In this document: piece by piece, positions 33,081 to 42,659 of the stretch
Numbering within the stretch: the first letter of the stretch is position 1
Layout: each line of letters begins with the position of its first letter
Source: Polaromonas sp. SP1
Lineage (GTDB): Bacteria; Pseudomonadota; Gammaproteobacteria; Burkholderiales; Burkholderiaceae_C
Reading direction: 5' to 3'
Length of the DNA stretch: 64,000 nt
NCBI RefSeq assembly: GCF_003711205.1
Contig: NZ_CP031013.1
Span: 1,736,001 to 1,800,000, forward strand
Notes under the pieces: generated by a model
Told to the model about the DNA's origin: nothing
What the model saw: only the letters and a program-made list of their open reading frames with translations
Database searches by the model: none
Position numbers and translations under genes: made by a program

Positions 33081-34054
33081 TCAAAGGAGGCGTAGCGGCG
33101 CTCCAGCGGCGCGCCCGCCGCATCCAGCAAGCGCAGGCCGGGCGCCGCCTCGATCTGCCCTATCCGGGTGACGGGCGTTTCGGCCCGGCCGGCAGCAGCC
33201 TGCACGGCGTCGCGCTTTGACACCGGCGCGGTAAAAGCCAGCTCGTAGTCGTCGCCACCGGCGAGCGCGTACTCCAGTTGCTGTTCCAAGGAAATAGTGC
33301 CTGCAGCCCAATCCCTGTCTGCACATGTAGCTATTAATTTAATAGCAATCGAGGCGTCGGCCGTCGCCCCCACGCCGGACGCGCGCAGGATGTGCTGCAG
33401 GTCGCCCTGCAGGCCGTCGCTCACGTCAATCGCCGCGGAGGCAATGCCGCGCAGGGCCTGGCCCAGCGCCACGCGCGGTGTGGGTTGCTCCAGCCGGGCC
33501 CTGGCCTGGGCCAGCAGCGCAGGCGGCAAGGTGAGCGTGCCGCGCAGGGCTTCCAGTGCCAGCCGCGCATCGCCCAGCGTGCCGCTGACGTAAACATCGT
33601 CACCGGGCCTGGCGCCTGAGCGCAACAGCGCCTGGCTTTTGCCGGCCACCACCGGCACCTCGCCAAACACCGTGATGCAGATATTGAGCGGCCCCTGCGT
33701 GGTGTCGCCGCCCACCAGCTCGCAGCCGTGCGCATCGGCCAGTGCCAGCAGGCCTTTTGAAAAAGCAGCCAGCCAGGCTTCATCAATGCGGGGCAGTGAA
33801 AGCGCCAGCGTGAAGGCCAGGGGTTTGGCGCCGCAGGCGGCGAGGTCGCTCAGGTTGACGGCCAATGCCTTGTGGCCCAGCGCGGCCGGGTCCACATCGG
33901 CAAAAAAATGCCGGCCCTCGACCAGCATGTCGCTGGAAATCGCCAGCTGCGTGCCCGGCGCCGGTTGCAGCAGCGCGCAGTCATCGCCCACGCCCAGCAC
34001 CGCGCGTGCGGCGGGGCGCGTGAAGTAGCGTGCAATCAGGTCAAATTCACCCAT
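33068..34054 (-). CDS. thiL: Thiamine-monophosphate kinase
   Basis: A 328-residue kinase making thiamine pyrophosphate. Conserved parts are VLGVGDDCALL (about residue 20), SDMLVEGRHFFADVDP, VNLSDLAACGAKPLAFTL, GDTTQGPLNICITVFG and IDVSDGLQGDLQHI, ending in GGDDYELAFTA. Near residues 236-252 the protein contains AIKLIATCADRDWAAG, which is exactly encoded by a 48-bp palindromic element inserted in frame. The ATG at 34054 (MGEFDLI) is the family start; a longer frame extends upstream without support. Confidence 0.92.
   Translation of the reverse strand: MGEFDLIARYFTRPAARAVLGVGDDCALLQPAPGTQLAISSDMLVEGRHFFADVDPAALGHKALAVNLSDLAACGAKPLAFTLALSLPRIDEAWLAAFSKGLLALADAHGCELVGGDTTQGPLNICITVFGEVPVVAGKSQALLRSGARPGDDVYVSGTLGDARLALEALRGTLTLPPALLAQARARLEQPTPRVALGQALRGIASAAIDVSDGLQGDLQHILRASGVGATADASIAIKLIATCADRDWAAGTISLEQQLEYALAGGDDYELAFTAPVSKRDAVQAAAGRAETPVTRIGQIEAAPGLRLLDAAGAPLERRYASFDHFA
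33300..33347 (+). repeat. 48-bp palindromic element, copy h (inside thiL)
   Basis: CCTGCAGCCC, 18 nt, TAGCTATTAATTTAATAGCA, very close to the intergenic consensus and so probably recent. thiL reads the complementary strand in the same frame as rpoN and the LysE-family gene. Confidence 0.88.
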
Positions 34055-34103
34055 GCCGCAGAGCATACAGGCTGCGCGGCGGCGGCAGGTGCGGGGCCGG
34101 GCC

Positions 34104-35243
34104 TCAGCGCTGCTGCTGGTGCGTGACGCCGCCGCGGAAACGGTCGGCCGCCTGGCGTATGACTTCGGCCAGCAGGTGCTCTTCACCCTGCTTTTCGCGC
34201 AGCCAGCGCGCGTCATTGTCGGCGCGCTCGACGCTGGTGCGCAGCAGGTGCAGCGACGCGCCCGCGCCCATGGCGGTGGCATGGCGCTCGATCTGCGACA
34301 TGGTCTGCAGGATGTGCTCACGCAGCGGCATGTGGCCGCCGGTGGCTGGGTCCACGTACACCGCGTCCAGCCCGAAGCGGCAGGCCTGGAAGCGGTTGTA
34401 GGTGTAGACCAGGTAATCGTCTTCCGCGGGCATGAAGGGCTGCTCGTGCATGAACCAGGAGGCCAGCGACTGCACAAAGCCGGCCAGCGCGGTGGCGCGC
34501 TCCACCGTCAGCGGCGTGTCGAACACGCGGATTTCGATGGTGCCGAACTCCGGCTTGGGCCGGATGTCCCAGTAAAAATCCTTCATGCTCTTGACCACGC
34601 CGGTGCGCGTCATCTTGTCGAAGTAAACGGTGAAGTCGTCCCAGGTCAGTGCAAACGGCGCGCGGCCCGAGAGCGGAAACGCAAACACCGAGTTGAGCCG
34701 CGCCGAGTCGAAAGCCGTGTCTTGCCCCTGCACATACGGAGACGAAGCCGACAGCGCAATGAAGTGCGGGATGTAGCGCGACATGCGGTGCAGCGTGAGC
34801 AGTGCGCTGTCGGCGTCGGGGCAGCCCACATGCACGTGCTGGCCGAAAATCGTGAACTGCTTGGAGAGGTAGCCATACAGCTCGGACAGCTCGCGAAAGC
34901 GCGGCTTGTCGTAAATGCGGCGCTCATGCCATTGCTGGAAGGGGTGGGTGCCGCCGCCGACCACGGCGATGTTGAGCTTGTCGGCGCTTTTAACCAGCGC
35001 GTCGCGGATCTGCGAGAGCTGGCCCAGCACTTCCGAGGCGTTGTGGCACACGCCTGTGGACACCTCGATCATGCTGGACGTCATCTCGGGCACCACGGCG
35101 CCGGGCAGCGGGATTTTGGACATCAGCCGCAGCATGTCTTCGGCGTAGGGCGCCAGGTCGTAGTCGTGCGTGTTCACGAGCTGCAGCTCAAGCTCCACGC
35201 CCAGCGAGAGCGCGGCGGATTTCTGAAACGGTTCAAGGCTCAT
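34104..35243 (-). CDS. ybdK: YbdK-type carboxylate-amine ligase (weak glutamate-cysteine ligase)
   Basis: A 379-residue GCS2-family ligase. It opens with [12 protein letters not shown] (Mg/ATP site), then [27 protein letters not shown] (about residue 143) and [13 protein letters not shown] (about residue 240). YbdK makes gamma-glutamyl-cysteine weakly in vitro; its natural substrate is uncertain. The ATG at 35243 overlaps the antiporter stop by 11 nt, so the two are probably co-transcribed. Confidence 0.88.
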   Translation of the reverse strand: MSLEPFQKSAALSLGVELELQLVNTHDYDLAPYAEDMLRLMSKIPLPGAVVPEMTSSMIEVSTGVCHNASEVLGQLSQIRDALVKSADKLNIAVVGGGTHPFQQWHERRIYDKPRFRELSELYGYLSKQFTIFGQHVHVGCPDADSALLTLHRMSRYIPHFIALSASSPYVQGQDTAFDSARLNSVFAFPLSGRAPFALTWDDFTVYFDKMTRTGVVKSMKDFYWDIRPKPEFGTIEIRVFDTPLTVERATALAGFVQSLASWFMHEQPFMPAEDDYLVYTYNRFQACRFGLDAVYVDPATGGHMPLREHILQTMSQIERHATAMGAGASLHLLRTSVERADNDARWLREKQGEEHLLAEVIRQAADRFRGGVTHQQQR

Positions 35244-36501
35244 GGACAGGTCCGGATGAAGGGCCGCGCGTCAGCGGCGCCCAGGGTTTGGAACTCTCGC
35301 CGGCGCGGTAGATGGCCACGGTGGCCAGCACCGCGCCCAGCACTTCCATCAGCAGGATGGCGGGTAATGCCACGCCGGCAATCTGGCGGCCCAGGGCGCC
35401 CGAGGCCGCCACAAACTGCGACACCAGCAGCAAGGCGACCGACGACATCGGCGACATCGCGCAGCCTACCCACAGGGCCTGCTTCCAGCTCGCGCCGCTG
35501 CCGACGTTGCCGATGGCCACGCCGGTGATCTTGGCCGCCACGCGGGCAACCACCAGCACCAGCACGAGACTGGTCACCGGCCCGCTCCAGTCGGCCTGCG
35601 CCGCCACCACCGAGACCAGCACAAACATCAGCATGGTCAGCATGGACGAGGCCGTGCCCATTTGCCGCGGCCACGACCACGGGCGCGGGTTGAGCTGCTT
35701 GAGCAGCATGCCGCCCAGCAGCGCAGCCAGCGGCGCCGAGCCGCCGAAGTGGGCCGCCAGCGCGGCGCCTGCGGCAATCAGGGCCAGCAGCAGGATGGCG
35801 GTGTTTTCACTGGTGGGGCTCATCACGCGCAGCGCGATACGCAGCGTGAGGGCCAGCACCGCGCCCACCACGACCGACAGGCCCAGCACCACCAGCACCG
35901 GGTAAAGCGTACCCATCACACTGGTCACGCCCGAATCGGGGCGGTGCAGCATGCCGGCGCGGGCGCTGCAGAGCGTGAGGGCGTACAGGGTGCTCAGCGT
36001 GGACAGCACCAGCGCGCGTTCGGTGACGGGGCCGGCCGCGCGTGTGTCGATGGCCACGCGCGACAGCACCGCCGGAGATGCGGCCATGGCCAGCAATGCC
36101 AGCGGCTCGGCCACGGCCTCGCGCACGCTCATCGCGCTCAGGGCCCAGTAAACGAAGATGAAGGTCAGCGCCGATTCGGCCAGGCTTTGCACCAGCACCA
36201 TCGGGTTGTGGCGGAACCAGCGCAGTGGAATACGCCCGCCCGCTTCAAACAGCACAACCGCAACGCCGAGCTCCAGCAAAAAGAGCCCGGTGCCCTGCAG
36301 CGGCCAGACGGCGCCGGTAAAACCCGCCAGGCCCGCGAAGCCGCCAACCAGCGAGTAGCCGACCACCTTGGGCATGCCGGTGTAGCGATTGAGAAGATGG
36401 CCGGCAGCCGCAGCCACCGCCAGCAAGATGGACCACTGCACCGTAGGCAGTCCTGCCGATGGTTTGATCCATTCGGCCCAGATGGCCAGGATTTCATTCA
36501 T
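35233..36501 (-). CDS. Cation:proton antiporter (CPA2/KefB-like membrane part)
   Basis: A 422-residue membrane protein with about twelve hydrophobic segments, matching the Na+/H+ exchanger domain of the CPA2 family ([28 protein letters not shown] near residue 80, [14 protein letters not shown] near residue 145). It has no C-terminal TrkA-N domain. KefB/C-type systems are controlled by glutathione-type thiols, which makes the coupling with the YbdK ligase gene suggestive. Confidence 0.82.
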   Translation of the reverse strand: MNEILAIWAEWIKPSAGLPTVQWSILLAVAAAAGHLLNRYTGMPKVVGYSLVGGFAGLAGFTGAVWPLQGTGLFLLELGVAVVLFEAGGRIPLRWFRHNPMVLVQSLAESALTFIFVYWALSAMSVREAVAEPLALLAMAASPAVLSRVAIDTRAAGPVTERALVLSTLSTLYALTLCSARAGMLHRPDSGVTSVMGTLYPVLVVLGLSVVVGAVLALTLRIALRVMSPTSENTAILLLALIAAGAALAAHFGGSAPLAALLGGMLLKQLNPRPWSWPRQMGTASSMLTMLMFVLVSVVAAQADWSGPVTSLVLVLVVARVAAKITGVAIGNVGSGASWKQALWVGCAMSPMSSVALLLVSQFVAASGALGRQIAGVALPAILLMEVLGAVLATVAIYRAGESSKPWAPLTRGPSSGPVHEP

Positions 36502-36801
36502 ACGGGATGTGTCTCCACTCTCATCAGACTTGTGCAGACATGCCCGCTGTGGCGGATATGTTGCGCGTTGTTTGGCCAGCCGTTACGGCATGATGCCCGG
36601 TGGGTTTGCGTGAAAAGAAACTTGTTGCATTAATTTACCGGGCCGAAGCAAACGCCCCTGTAGGACAACATCGGAAATGCCGCCCCTGACTGATCAGCAG
36701 GGGGTTATTTACCAGTGGGGCCGAGGGTCCGGCTTTGCCGGCCCCAGGCGCCGTCCCCTGGAAGGGGAGAACAAGCGACACGCAGTGAGCTTGGACAGGG
36801 G
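36502..36801. other. Gap between antiporter and gcr genes, with GC-rich repeat
   Basis: About 300 nt without a gene. The first 200 nt hold the probable antiporter promoter region (AT-richer; TTGCATTAATTTACC near 36624). From 36709 to 36800 a GC-rich repeat (GTCCGGCTTTGCCGGCC, CCCCTGGAAGGGG, ACACGCAGTGAGC) of the same family as 14928-15206 ends just before the gcr stop codon. Confidence 0.6.
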
Positions 36802-38763
36802 TTAGATCAGGAAGAAGCTGCGTGGGTGACTGCGCCAGCGTGCCCAGATCGCCGAACGAATGCGCGCCCGGTCCACATTGCTCACGTTGTGCGCCTGCAA
36901 GGCCAGGCGGAACGCGAGGTAAAAACTCACGCTTAAATTCAACGCGCCAATCAGTGGAATCGCTGCGATGCACCACCAGATCGCAAGGTGCCTGAACGCC
37001 TCCAGGCCCAGGGAGGCGCCGGCGGCGGCCAGTTGACCGGTCGAGAGCGTCACGTGGCGCGCTTCGAGTTCGACGCCGAAGAAGCCGGTGAAGGCGGGGA
37101 TCAAGCCCAGCATGAAACCCAGCGCGATGTTGGAGGCAAAACCCGAGATGTTGTCGCGCATGAAGGTGGACCAGCGCGCCGCGCGCTCGGCGCCCAGCAC
37201 GGCGGTGATGCGCGGGTTGTGGCGCATGGCCGAGTCCAGGCGGTGCAGCACAAACCAGTTTTCCGTCCAGCCGGCGATCATCGCGGCCGCAAACAGAATG
37301 CCGCCGGTAAAACCCGCCCACATCAAGGTGGGGCCTAACAGGGTCAGCGTGCCCAGCACATGGTGGGCCTCGGCGCTGCTGATCATCGGGTGGCCCAGCA
37401 GCAGCATGATCAGCGTGTTGACCAGCAGCACGGCGGGCACGACCATAAAGACGTTGCCGAACACCGCCGCCACTTGCGAACGCACGAGGTGCGTCACCTC
37501 ATCGACAAACGCTTCAATGGTGCCGGCGGCATCGCCCGAGCCGAGGTCCTTGAGTTTGGCCGCCATCGCCGGCGCCGTCATGGCCGGCTGCTTGGTGGCC
37601 AGCGTGAAGTGCAGCAGCTGGATCAGGATGAAGCTGGCCGAATACATGAGGGCGGACCAGAAGCCGCTCCAGAAGGCCGACAGGCCCACGGCCACGATCA
37701 TGAATTTGAGCAGGGTGGTGAAGGCCGTGATGGCGCCGCCGCCCATGGCCTTGCCCAGCATTTGCTTGTATTCACCGCGCGTGCGGGTGATGTAGGTCTC
37801 GCCGGTTTCGGCGCTGCGCTCGGCCACCTTGGCCGACAGCAGCGTGGAGTTCGCGCTGATCAGCGCGCCTATGCTTTTGCCTTCCTGCGCCGTGATGACG
37901 CGGCGTCCCAGCAGCTTGACGGCGGCCATGGCGGGCTTGGGCGAGAGCAGGCTGTCGAGCAGCTCACGCACGCGCAGGATGCGCTCACGCAGCTGGCGCA
38001 GGCGAAACACCATGCCCACCGAGATGCCGTTGTCTTCCAGGTGGGTGTAGATGCTGTTGACGGCCTGGCGGCAGGCGTCAAGGCGCTCGCGGTACTGCGC
38101 AATCGCGGCCTGCAGCTGCGCCTCGTCCCGGTCGGGTTTGAAGAACGCATTGCGGAGTTCGTCAATGTCGGACGGCAGCGCGTGAAAGGCGCGCGCGTGC
38201 GGCGTGGCGCGGTTCATGCGCAGGCGCAGCTCGGGGGCAAAACCCGTCGCGCGGATTTGCGCCGTGCAGTAAGTCAGTGCGTCCACCAGGCTGTAATGCC
38301 AGTGCATCGCATCCAGCTTCGGGCTGGCCGAGAGCAGCAAGGTCAGCCGGGCTACTTGCGGCTCTTCCAGCGCACCCAGCCACTGCGCGTCAAAACGGGT
38401 GGGCGCCACCAGCGGGAAGAGCTCCGAGGCGTCGACGGTCTCGGGCGTGCCGGGCAGCAGCTTGCGGCGAAGACGCTCGGCCAGTTCGCTGACAAAAGCC
38501 GTGCGCGGTGCAAAGCCGAAATCCGCCAGCAGCGTGGTGATGTCCACCGTCTGGATCAATGTTTGCCACCAGGCCTGAAGGCGCGCCTGCAGTTCGGGTT
38601 GGCGCTCGACGGCATCCATCAGCGCCTGCACGCGTGCCACGGCGGCCGGCACGGAGGTTTCGTCGCCGCGTATCCATTCAAAAAGCTTGATCAGCCAGAC
38701 GTGGCGCTCGGCGATAGGCGCATCCGGGTTCAGCGCCTTGAGGAGTGAGGCCAGGTCTTTCAT
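36802..38763 (-). CDS. Gcr-family ('site-specific recombinase') membrane protein
   Basis: A 653-residue protein of the COG4389/Gcr family. The N-terminal 330 residues are helical and soluble; the C-terminal half has about six to seven membrane segments (FWSALMYSASFILIQLLHF, VPAVLLVNTLIMLLL, and so on). The database name 'site-specific recombinase' has no support in the sequence: there is no tyrosine- or serine-recombinase active site. The function is unknown. It lies 21 nt after apaG on the same strand, a conserved pair in this order. Confidence 0.85.
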   Translation of the reverse strand: MKDLASLLKALNPDAPIAERHVWLIKLFEWIRGDETSVPAAVARVQALMDAVERQPELQARLQAWWQTLIQTVDITTLLADFGFAPRTAFVSELAERLRRKLLPGTPETVDASELFPLVAPTRFDAQWLGALEEPQVARLTLLLSASPKLDAMHWHYSLVDALTYCTAQIRATGFAPELRLRMNRATPHARAFHALPSDIDELRNAFFKPDRDEAQLQAAIAQYRERLDACRQAVNSIYTHLEDNGISVGMVFRLRQLRERILRVRELLDSLLSPKPAMAAVKLLGRRVITAQEGKSIGALISANSTLLSAKVAERSAETGETYITRTRGEYKQMLGKAMGGGAITAFTTLLKFMIVAVGLSAFWSGFWSALMYSASFILIQLLHFTLATKQPAMTAPAMAAKLKDLGSGDAAGTIEAFVDEVTHLVRSQVAAVFGNVFMVVPAVLLVNTLIMLLLGHPMISSAEAHHVLGTLTLLGPTLMWAGFTGGILFAAAMIAGWTENWFVLHRLDSAMRHNPRITAVLGAERAARWSTFMRDNISGFASNIALGFMLGLIPAFTGFFGVELEARHVTLSTGQLAAAGASLGLEAFRHLAIWWCIAAIPLIGALNLSVSFYLAFRLALQAHNVSNVDRARIRSAIWARWRSHPRSFFLI

Positions 38764-38784
38764 CGGTGAGTCGGCGCCATGCGG

Positions 38785-39192
38785 TCAGTGCAGTACACGG
38801 CCGGCCGGCGCACCGCCATTGGGGCCGCCGCTGTGTGCTTCCAGCACAAACATGGGGATGGGCGTTTCAAAGCGTTCGCCGTCTTCGGCCACGCAAAAAT
38901 AGCTGCCGTGCATGGTGCCGCTGGGCGTGCGCAGGCGTGAGCCGCTGCTGTACTGGAACGACTCGCCCGGTTTGAGCACCGGCTGGTGGCCCACAACGCC
39001 CAGGCCCTTGACCTCTTCGTTGTGGCCGTTGGCGTCGCTGATGATCCAGTGGCGTGAGATCAGCTGGGCCGCCACCTCGCCGGTGTTGGTGATCGTGACG
39101 GTATAGGAAAACCCATAGATATGCTCTTCCGGCGCCGATTGTTCGGGCAGGTACTGGGGCGTGACTTCGCAGGTGAATTGGTATTTGGGCAT
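38785..39192 (-). CDS. apaG: ApaG (Co2+/Mg2+ efflux-associated protein)
   Basis: A 135-residue single-domain immunoglobulin-like protein with the ApaG signatures YTVTITNTGEVAAQLISRHW and VVGHQPVLKPGESFQYSSG, then GTMHGSYFCV. The fold is fibronectin-like and its biochemical role is unsettled. The ATG at 39192 (MPKYQFTCEV) is the conserved start; a long in-frame extension upstream reads through rpe antisense and is not real. It is divergent from rpe. Confidence 0.93.
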   Translation of the reverse strand: MPKYQFTCEVTPQYLPEQSAPEEHIYGFSYTVTITNTGEVAAQLISRHWIISDANGHNEEVKGLGVVGHQPVLKPGESFQYSSGSRLRTPSGTMHGSYFCVAEDGERFETPIPMFVLEAHSGGPNGGAPAGRVLH

Positions 39193-39291
39193 GGTGGCGT
39201 TTAAGAGCCATGTTAACCGCCTCACCAGGCTGTTGGCCGGGCGAAACAGGCCGCTGCGGCGGGCCGGCCGGCTTGCTGCGACAATCCCGTC

Positions 39292-39987
39292 ATGCGAAAA
39301 AACCAGCCCCCTACCTACCGCATCGCCCCCTCCATCCTGTCCGCCGATTTCGCCCGCCTGGGCGACGAGCTCAAGGCCGTCATCGCCGGCGGCGCCGACT
39401 GGATCCACTTCGATGTGATGGACAACCACTATGTGCCCAACCTGACCTTCGGGCCCATGATCTGCCAGGCGCTCAAGCCGCACGCCAAAAAGGCCGACGG
39501 CACGCCCGTGCCGGTTGATGTGCACCTGATGGTGCAGCCCGTCGATGCACTGGCCGCCGCCTTTGCCGACGCCGGCGCCGACCTCATCAGCTTTCACCCC
39601 GAGGCTTCGGGCCATGTGCACCGCAGCGTGCAGGCGATCAAGGCCAAGGGCTGCAAGGCCGGGCTGGTGTTCAACCCGGCCACGCCGCTCGATGTGCTCG
39701 ATTGGGTGATCGAAGACCTCGACCTGATTTTGATCATGAGCGTCAACCCGGGCTTCGGCGGCCAAAGTTTTATCGAGTCGGCGCTGCGCAAGATCGAAGG
39801 GGCGAGAAAACGCATCGACGCGTCGGGCAAAGACATCCGCCTCGAAGTCGACGGCGGCATCAAGACGGACAACATCGCACGGGTCGCCGCGGCCGGCGCT
39901 GATACTTTCGTAGCAGGCAGCGCCATCTTCGGCAAGCCCGATTACAAGGCGGTCATTGACGCCATGCGTGCAGAACTGGTGAAATGA
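39292..39987 (+). CDS. rpe: Ribulose-phosphate 3-epimerase
   Basis: A 231-residue TIM-barrel epimerase of the Calvin/pentose phosphate pathway. It has [14 protein letters not shown] at the start, the metal ligands in [12 protein letters not shown] and [20 protein letters not shown] and the phosphate loop [10 protein letters not shown]. In Burkholderiales rpe is normally followed by gph and trpE in the same direction. Here a phosphorelay follows instead, and gph-trp is on the opposite strand further on. Confidence 0.96.
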   Translation: MRKNQPPTYRIAPSILSADFARLGDELKAVIAGGADWIHFDVMDNHYVPNLTFGPMICQALKPHAKKADGTPVPVDVHLMVQPVDALAAAFADAGADLISFHPEASGHVHRSVQAIKAKGCKAGLVFNPATPLDVLDWVIEDLDLILIMSVNPGFGGQSFIESALRKIEGARKRIDASGKDIRLEVDGGIKTDNIARVAAAGADTFVAGSAIFGKPDYKAVIDAMRAELVK

Positions 39988-40088
39988 GCCGGCACGCCTG
40001 ATGCAAACCCGCATCAGGCCTTCAGCACGCTGATAGCCTGTAGCCGATAGCCGGAAGTGGCCTCCGGCATTCATGAAAGAGCCGAGTC

Positions 40089-41663
40089 ATGACTGAACCT
40101 GTGAGGCAACCGGCAGAGGGGCCGCAACCCTTGCGGCGATCCCGCGTCCTGGTGGTCGACGACACCGAGGACATCCGCTACTTCCTGGCGACGCTGCTTC
40201 AGGACCGCTATGAGGTGATTGCCGCCTCCTCCGGCGAGGACTGCCTGCAGGCGGTGCTGGCCGACAAGCGACCCGAGATCATCCTGCTGGACGTGGTCAT
40301 GCCCGGGATGGACGGCTACGAAGTGATGGGCCGGCTTGCCAATGATGCGCGCACGGCCGATATCCCCGTCATTTTTCTCACGGCGCTTGCCAGCGTGGAA
40401 GAAGAGCAGCGTGGGCTTGACCTCGGCGCGACCGACTACATCACCAAGCCCATCAGCCCGCCGGTGCTGCTGGCGCGTGTGCGGCTTCACCTGGAGCGCA
40501 GCGCCAATGCCAAGCGGCTCAAGTCCCTGTCCGAGCAGCTGTCGCGCTACCTGGCGCCACAGGTATACCAGTCGCTGTTTGACGGCTCCCGCCGGGCCGA
40601 GATCCAGACCCAGCGCAAGCGCCTGACGGTGTTTTTCTCAGACATCAAGAACTTCACCGTATCGACGGCCGAGTGGCAACCCGAAGAGGTTACCTTTTTG
40701 CTCAACAGTTACTTCGAGGAGATGTCGCTGATTGCGGCCGAATACGGCGCCACCCTGGACAAATTCATCGGCGACGCCATCGTCATCTTCTTCGGCGACC
40801 CGCACACGCTGGGCCCGCGCCAGGACGCGGTGCAATGCGTCAGGATGGCCGTGGCCATGCAAAAGCGCATGGGCGAGCTGCGCCAGCGCTGGAAGGAAAT
40901 GGCGATCCCACGCGCTTTTGAAATCCGCATCGGCATCAATTCAGGGTTGTGCGATGTGGGCAACTTCGGCAGCAACCTGCGCATGGACTACACCATCATC
41001 GGGCGCGAAGTGAACCTGGCCGCCCGGCTGGAGCAGGCCGCGGAGCCCGGCGGCATTTTGGTGTCGCGGGACACCTATGAGCTGGTGAAAGACGACATCC
41101 GGCTCGATGCCCGCGACCCCATCGTGGTCAAGGGCTTTGCCGAGCCCATCACGGTGTTTGCAGTGCACGCCACCAGCGGGGCGGCCGTGCCCGCAGATCT
41201 GGTTGCGCCGCACGCCGTGGCCGCTGTGCCCCCGCAGACCGCTGCCGCCAGGCTCGCCGCGGCCCAGGCGGGCTCTGCCGATGTGAACTTGCCTGAACAC
41301 GTGGACGGCCTCGACATGGCGGTGGGGCTGACCCGCGCCATGGGCATGAAGGCGTTTTACCTCTCCATGCTCCAGCGTTTCCTGGAGGGCCGCAGCGACG
41401 CACCGGTGCGCATCCGCGAAGCACTGAGCGCCGGCGACTTCAAGACGGCGGAGCTGCTCAGCCATTCGCTGCGCGGGGTGTCCGCGCAAATCGGCGCCTT
41501 GCGCCTGCCGGCCGACGCCGAAGCGCTCGAGCAGGCCCTGCACGAGAAGAGGCCGCCCCAAGACGTAGAGGCCCTGCTGGTGCGGATGGAGGCTTCGCTG
41601 GGTGAGCTGGTGGGCTCGCTGCGGTCCGGCCTGCCTCACCCCGGCGCCGAGGGCCCACAATGA
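40089..41663 (+). CDS. REC-adenylate cyclase-HPt hybrid protein
   Basis: A 524-residue cytoplasmic protein with three domains: REC (residues about 18-135, phospho-acceptor Asp68 in LLDVVMPGMDG), class III nucleotide cyclase (about 180-355) and HPt (about 425-520, His459 in LLSHSLRG). The cyclase keeps both metal Asp residues (FSDIKNF, GDAIVIFFG), the Lys before GD that favours ATP, and the Asn and Arg in VNLAARLEQ, so it looks active and would make cAMP. It is the first gene of a phosphorelay cluster with a second REC protein and a hybrid kinase. Confidence 0.87.
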   Translation: MTEPVRQPAEGPQPLRRSRVLVVDDTEDIRYFLATLLQDRYEVIAASSGEDCLQAVLADKRPEIILLDVVMPGMDGYEVMGRLANDARTADIPVIFLTALASVEEEQRGLDLGATDYITKPISPPVLLARVRLHLERSANAKRLKSLSEQLSRYLAPQVYQSLFDGSRRAEIQTQRKRLTVFFSDIKNFTVSTAEWQPEEVTFLLNSYFEEMSLIAAEYGATLDKFIGDAIVIFFGDPHTLGPRQDAVQCVRMAVAMQKRMGELRQRWKEMAIPRAFEIRIGINSGLCDVGNFGSNLRMDYTIIGREVNLAARLEQAAEPGGILVSRDTYELVKDDIRLDARDPIVVKGFAEPITVFAVHATSGAAVPADLVAPHAVAAVPPQTAAARLAAAQAGSADVNLPEHVDGLDMAVGLTRAMGMKAFYLSMLQRFLEGRSDAPVRIREALSAGDFKTAELLSHSLRGVSAQIGALRLPADAEALEQALHEKRPPQDVEALLVRMEASLGELVGSLRSGLPHPGAEGPQ

Positions 41664-41887
41664 GTGCCGCCGCTTGCGGGATTGGTGTATCTTCTTCTTG
41701 CGGCGGCCGGCGCATCTGCCGATGTCTTCCTACGCTGGCGGCCCGGGCAAAGAAGTAAAAATGACAAGAACGACAAGAACGACAACAGCGGCCGGAAATA
41801 CAAAAAAGGCCAGTCATTAAAATCGGACGGCGCCCCACAGGCGCATGTCACGTCCCCCTACCCAGGAACCCAGGAGAGGAGCTCACC

Positions 41888-42640
41888 GTGCACAGCAACG
41901 ATATCTACGCCGTCACTTCCAAAGGCCAGCAGGAACTGCGCAGCGCCGCCACCACCATTTCGCCCGCCGAGGTCGAATTGCTGGTGCGGCTCGACGGCAT
42001 CCTGTCTATCGGCCAGATCCGCCAGAGCGTGGGCGACGTTGCGGGCGCCTCGCTCGAAAACACCATGAACCTGCTCCATGCCAAGGGGCTGGTGGCGCCG
42101 GTTCCACCGGATCCTTTTGCCGGTTCGCTGCAGTTCCAGCTCTCTCCAACGGCCCTCACCGAGGCCGGTGCGGAAGCCGACTTCTGCGCGGCCACGCTCA
42201 AAAAATCCAATTACTACGTGCGCATTGCCCGCCCCCGCGGAACGCCGCGCGTGCGCGCGCCCGGCGAGCGCCTGTCGGCCATCATCGTGGACGACGAAGA
42301 GCACCTTGCCAAATTCCTTCACCACTACCTCACCTTTGAAGGCTTTGACGTGCGCATCGCCGGCTCGCGCGCAGAAGTCGTGGCCGAGTTCCGCAAGCCG
42401 CCGATTCCCGACCTGGTGCTGCTGGATGTGATGCTGCCCGACGCCGACGGCTTTGACATCCTGCTGCGAATCCGCTCGCACCCGCAACTCAAGGATGTGC
42501 CGGTCATCATGCTGACCGCCAAGGCAACCCGTGAAGCCGTGCTCAAGGGCCTGGCCAGCGGCGCCGACGGTTATGTCACCAAGCCCGTCGAGACGGAGTC
42601 CCTGCTCCAGGCGGTTCGCACTGTCCTGGGTTCGCAGTAA
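41888..42640 (+). CDS. Response regulator with C-terminal REC domain
   Basis: A 250-residue protein with reversed order. Residues 1-100 form a small helical winged-helix-like part (SIGQIRQSVGDVAGASLENTMNLLHAKGLV), and residues 130-248 a REC domain with Asp180 in LLDVMLPDADG and the conserved Lys in VTKPV. The start is GTG at 41888 after AGGAGAGGAG. The output of the N-terminal part is not known. It follows the cyclase gene at 224 nt and precedes the kinase by 19 nt. Confidence 0.85.
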   Translation: MHSNDIYAVTSKGQQELRSAATTISPAEVELLVRLDGILSIGQIRQSVGDVAGASLENTMNLLHAKGLVAPVPPDPFAGSLQFQLSPTALTEAGAEADFCAATLKKSNYYVRIARPRGTPRVRAPGERLSAIIVDDEEHLAKFLHHYLTFEGFDVRIAGSRAEVVAEFRKPPIPDLVLLDVMLPDADGFDILLRIRSHPQLKDVPVIMLTAKATREAVLKGLASGADGYVTKPVETESLLQAVRTVLGSQ

Positions 42641-42659
42641 GTCGCAGGCACAGTGAAAA

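Noticed and set aside
41758..41790. Tandem GACAAGAAC repeats before the second response-regulator gene
   Set aside because: Only two to three 9-nt units; too short for a CRISPR or a meaningful iteron array.
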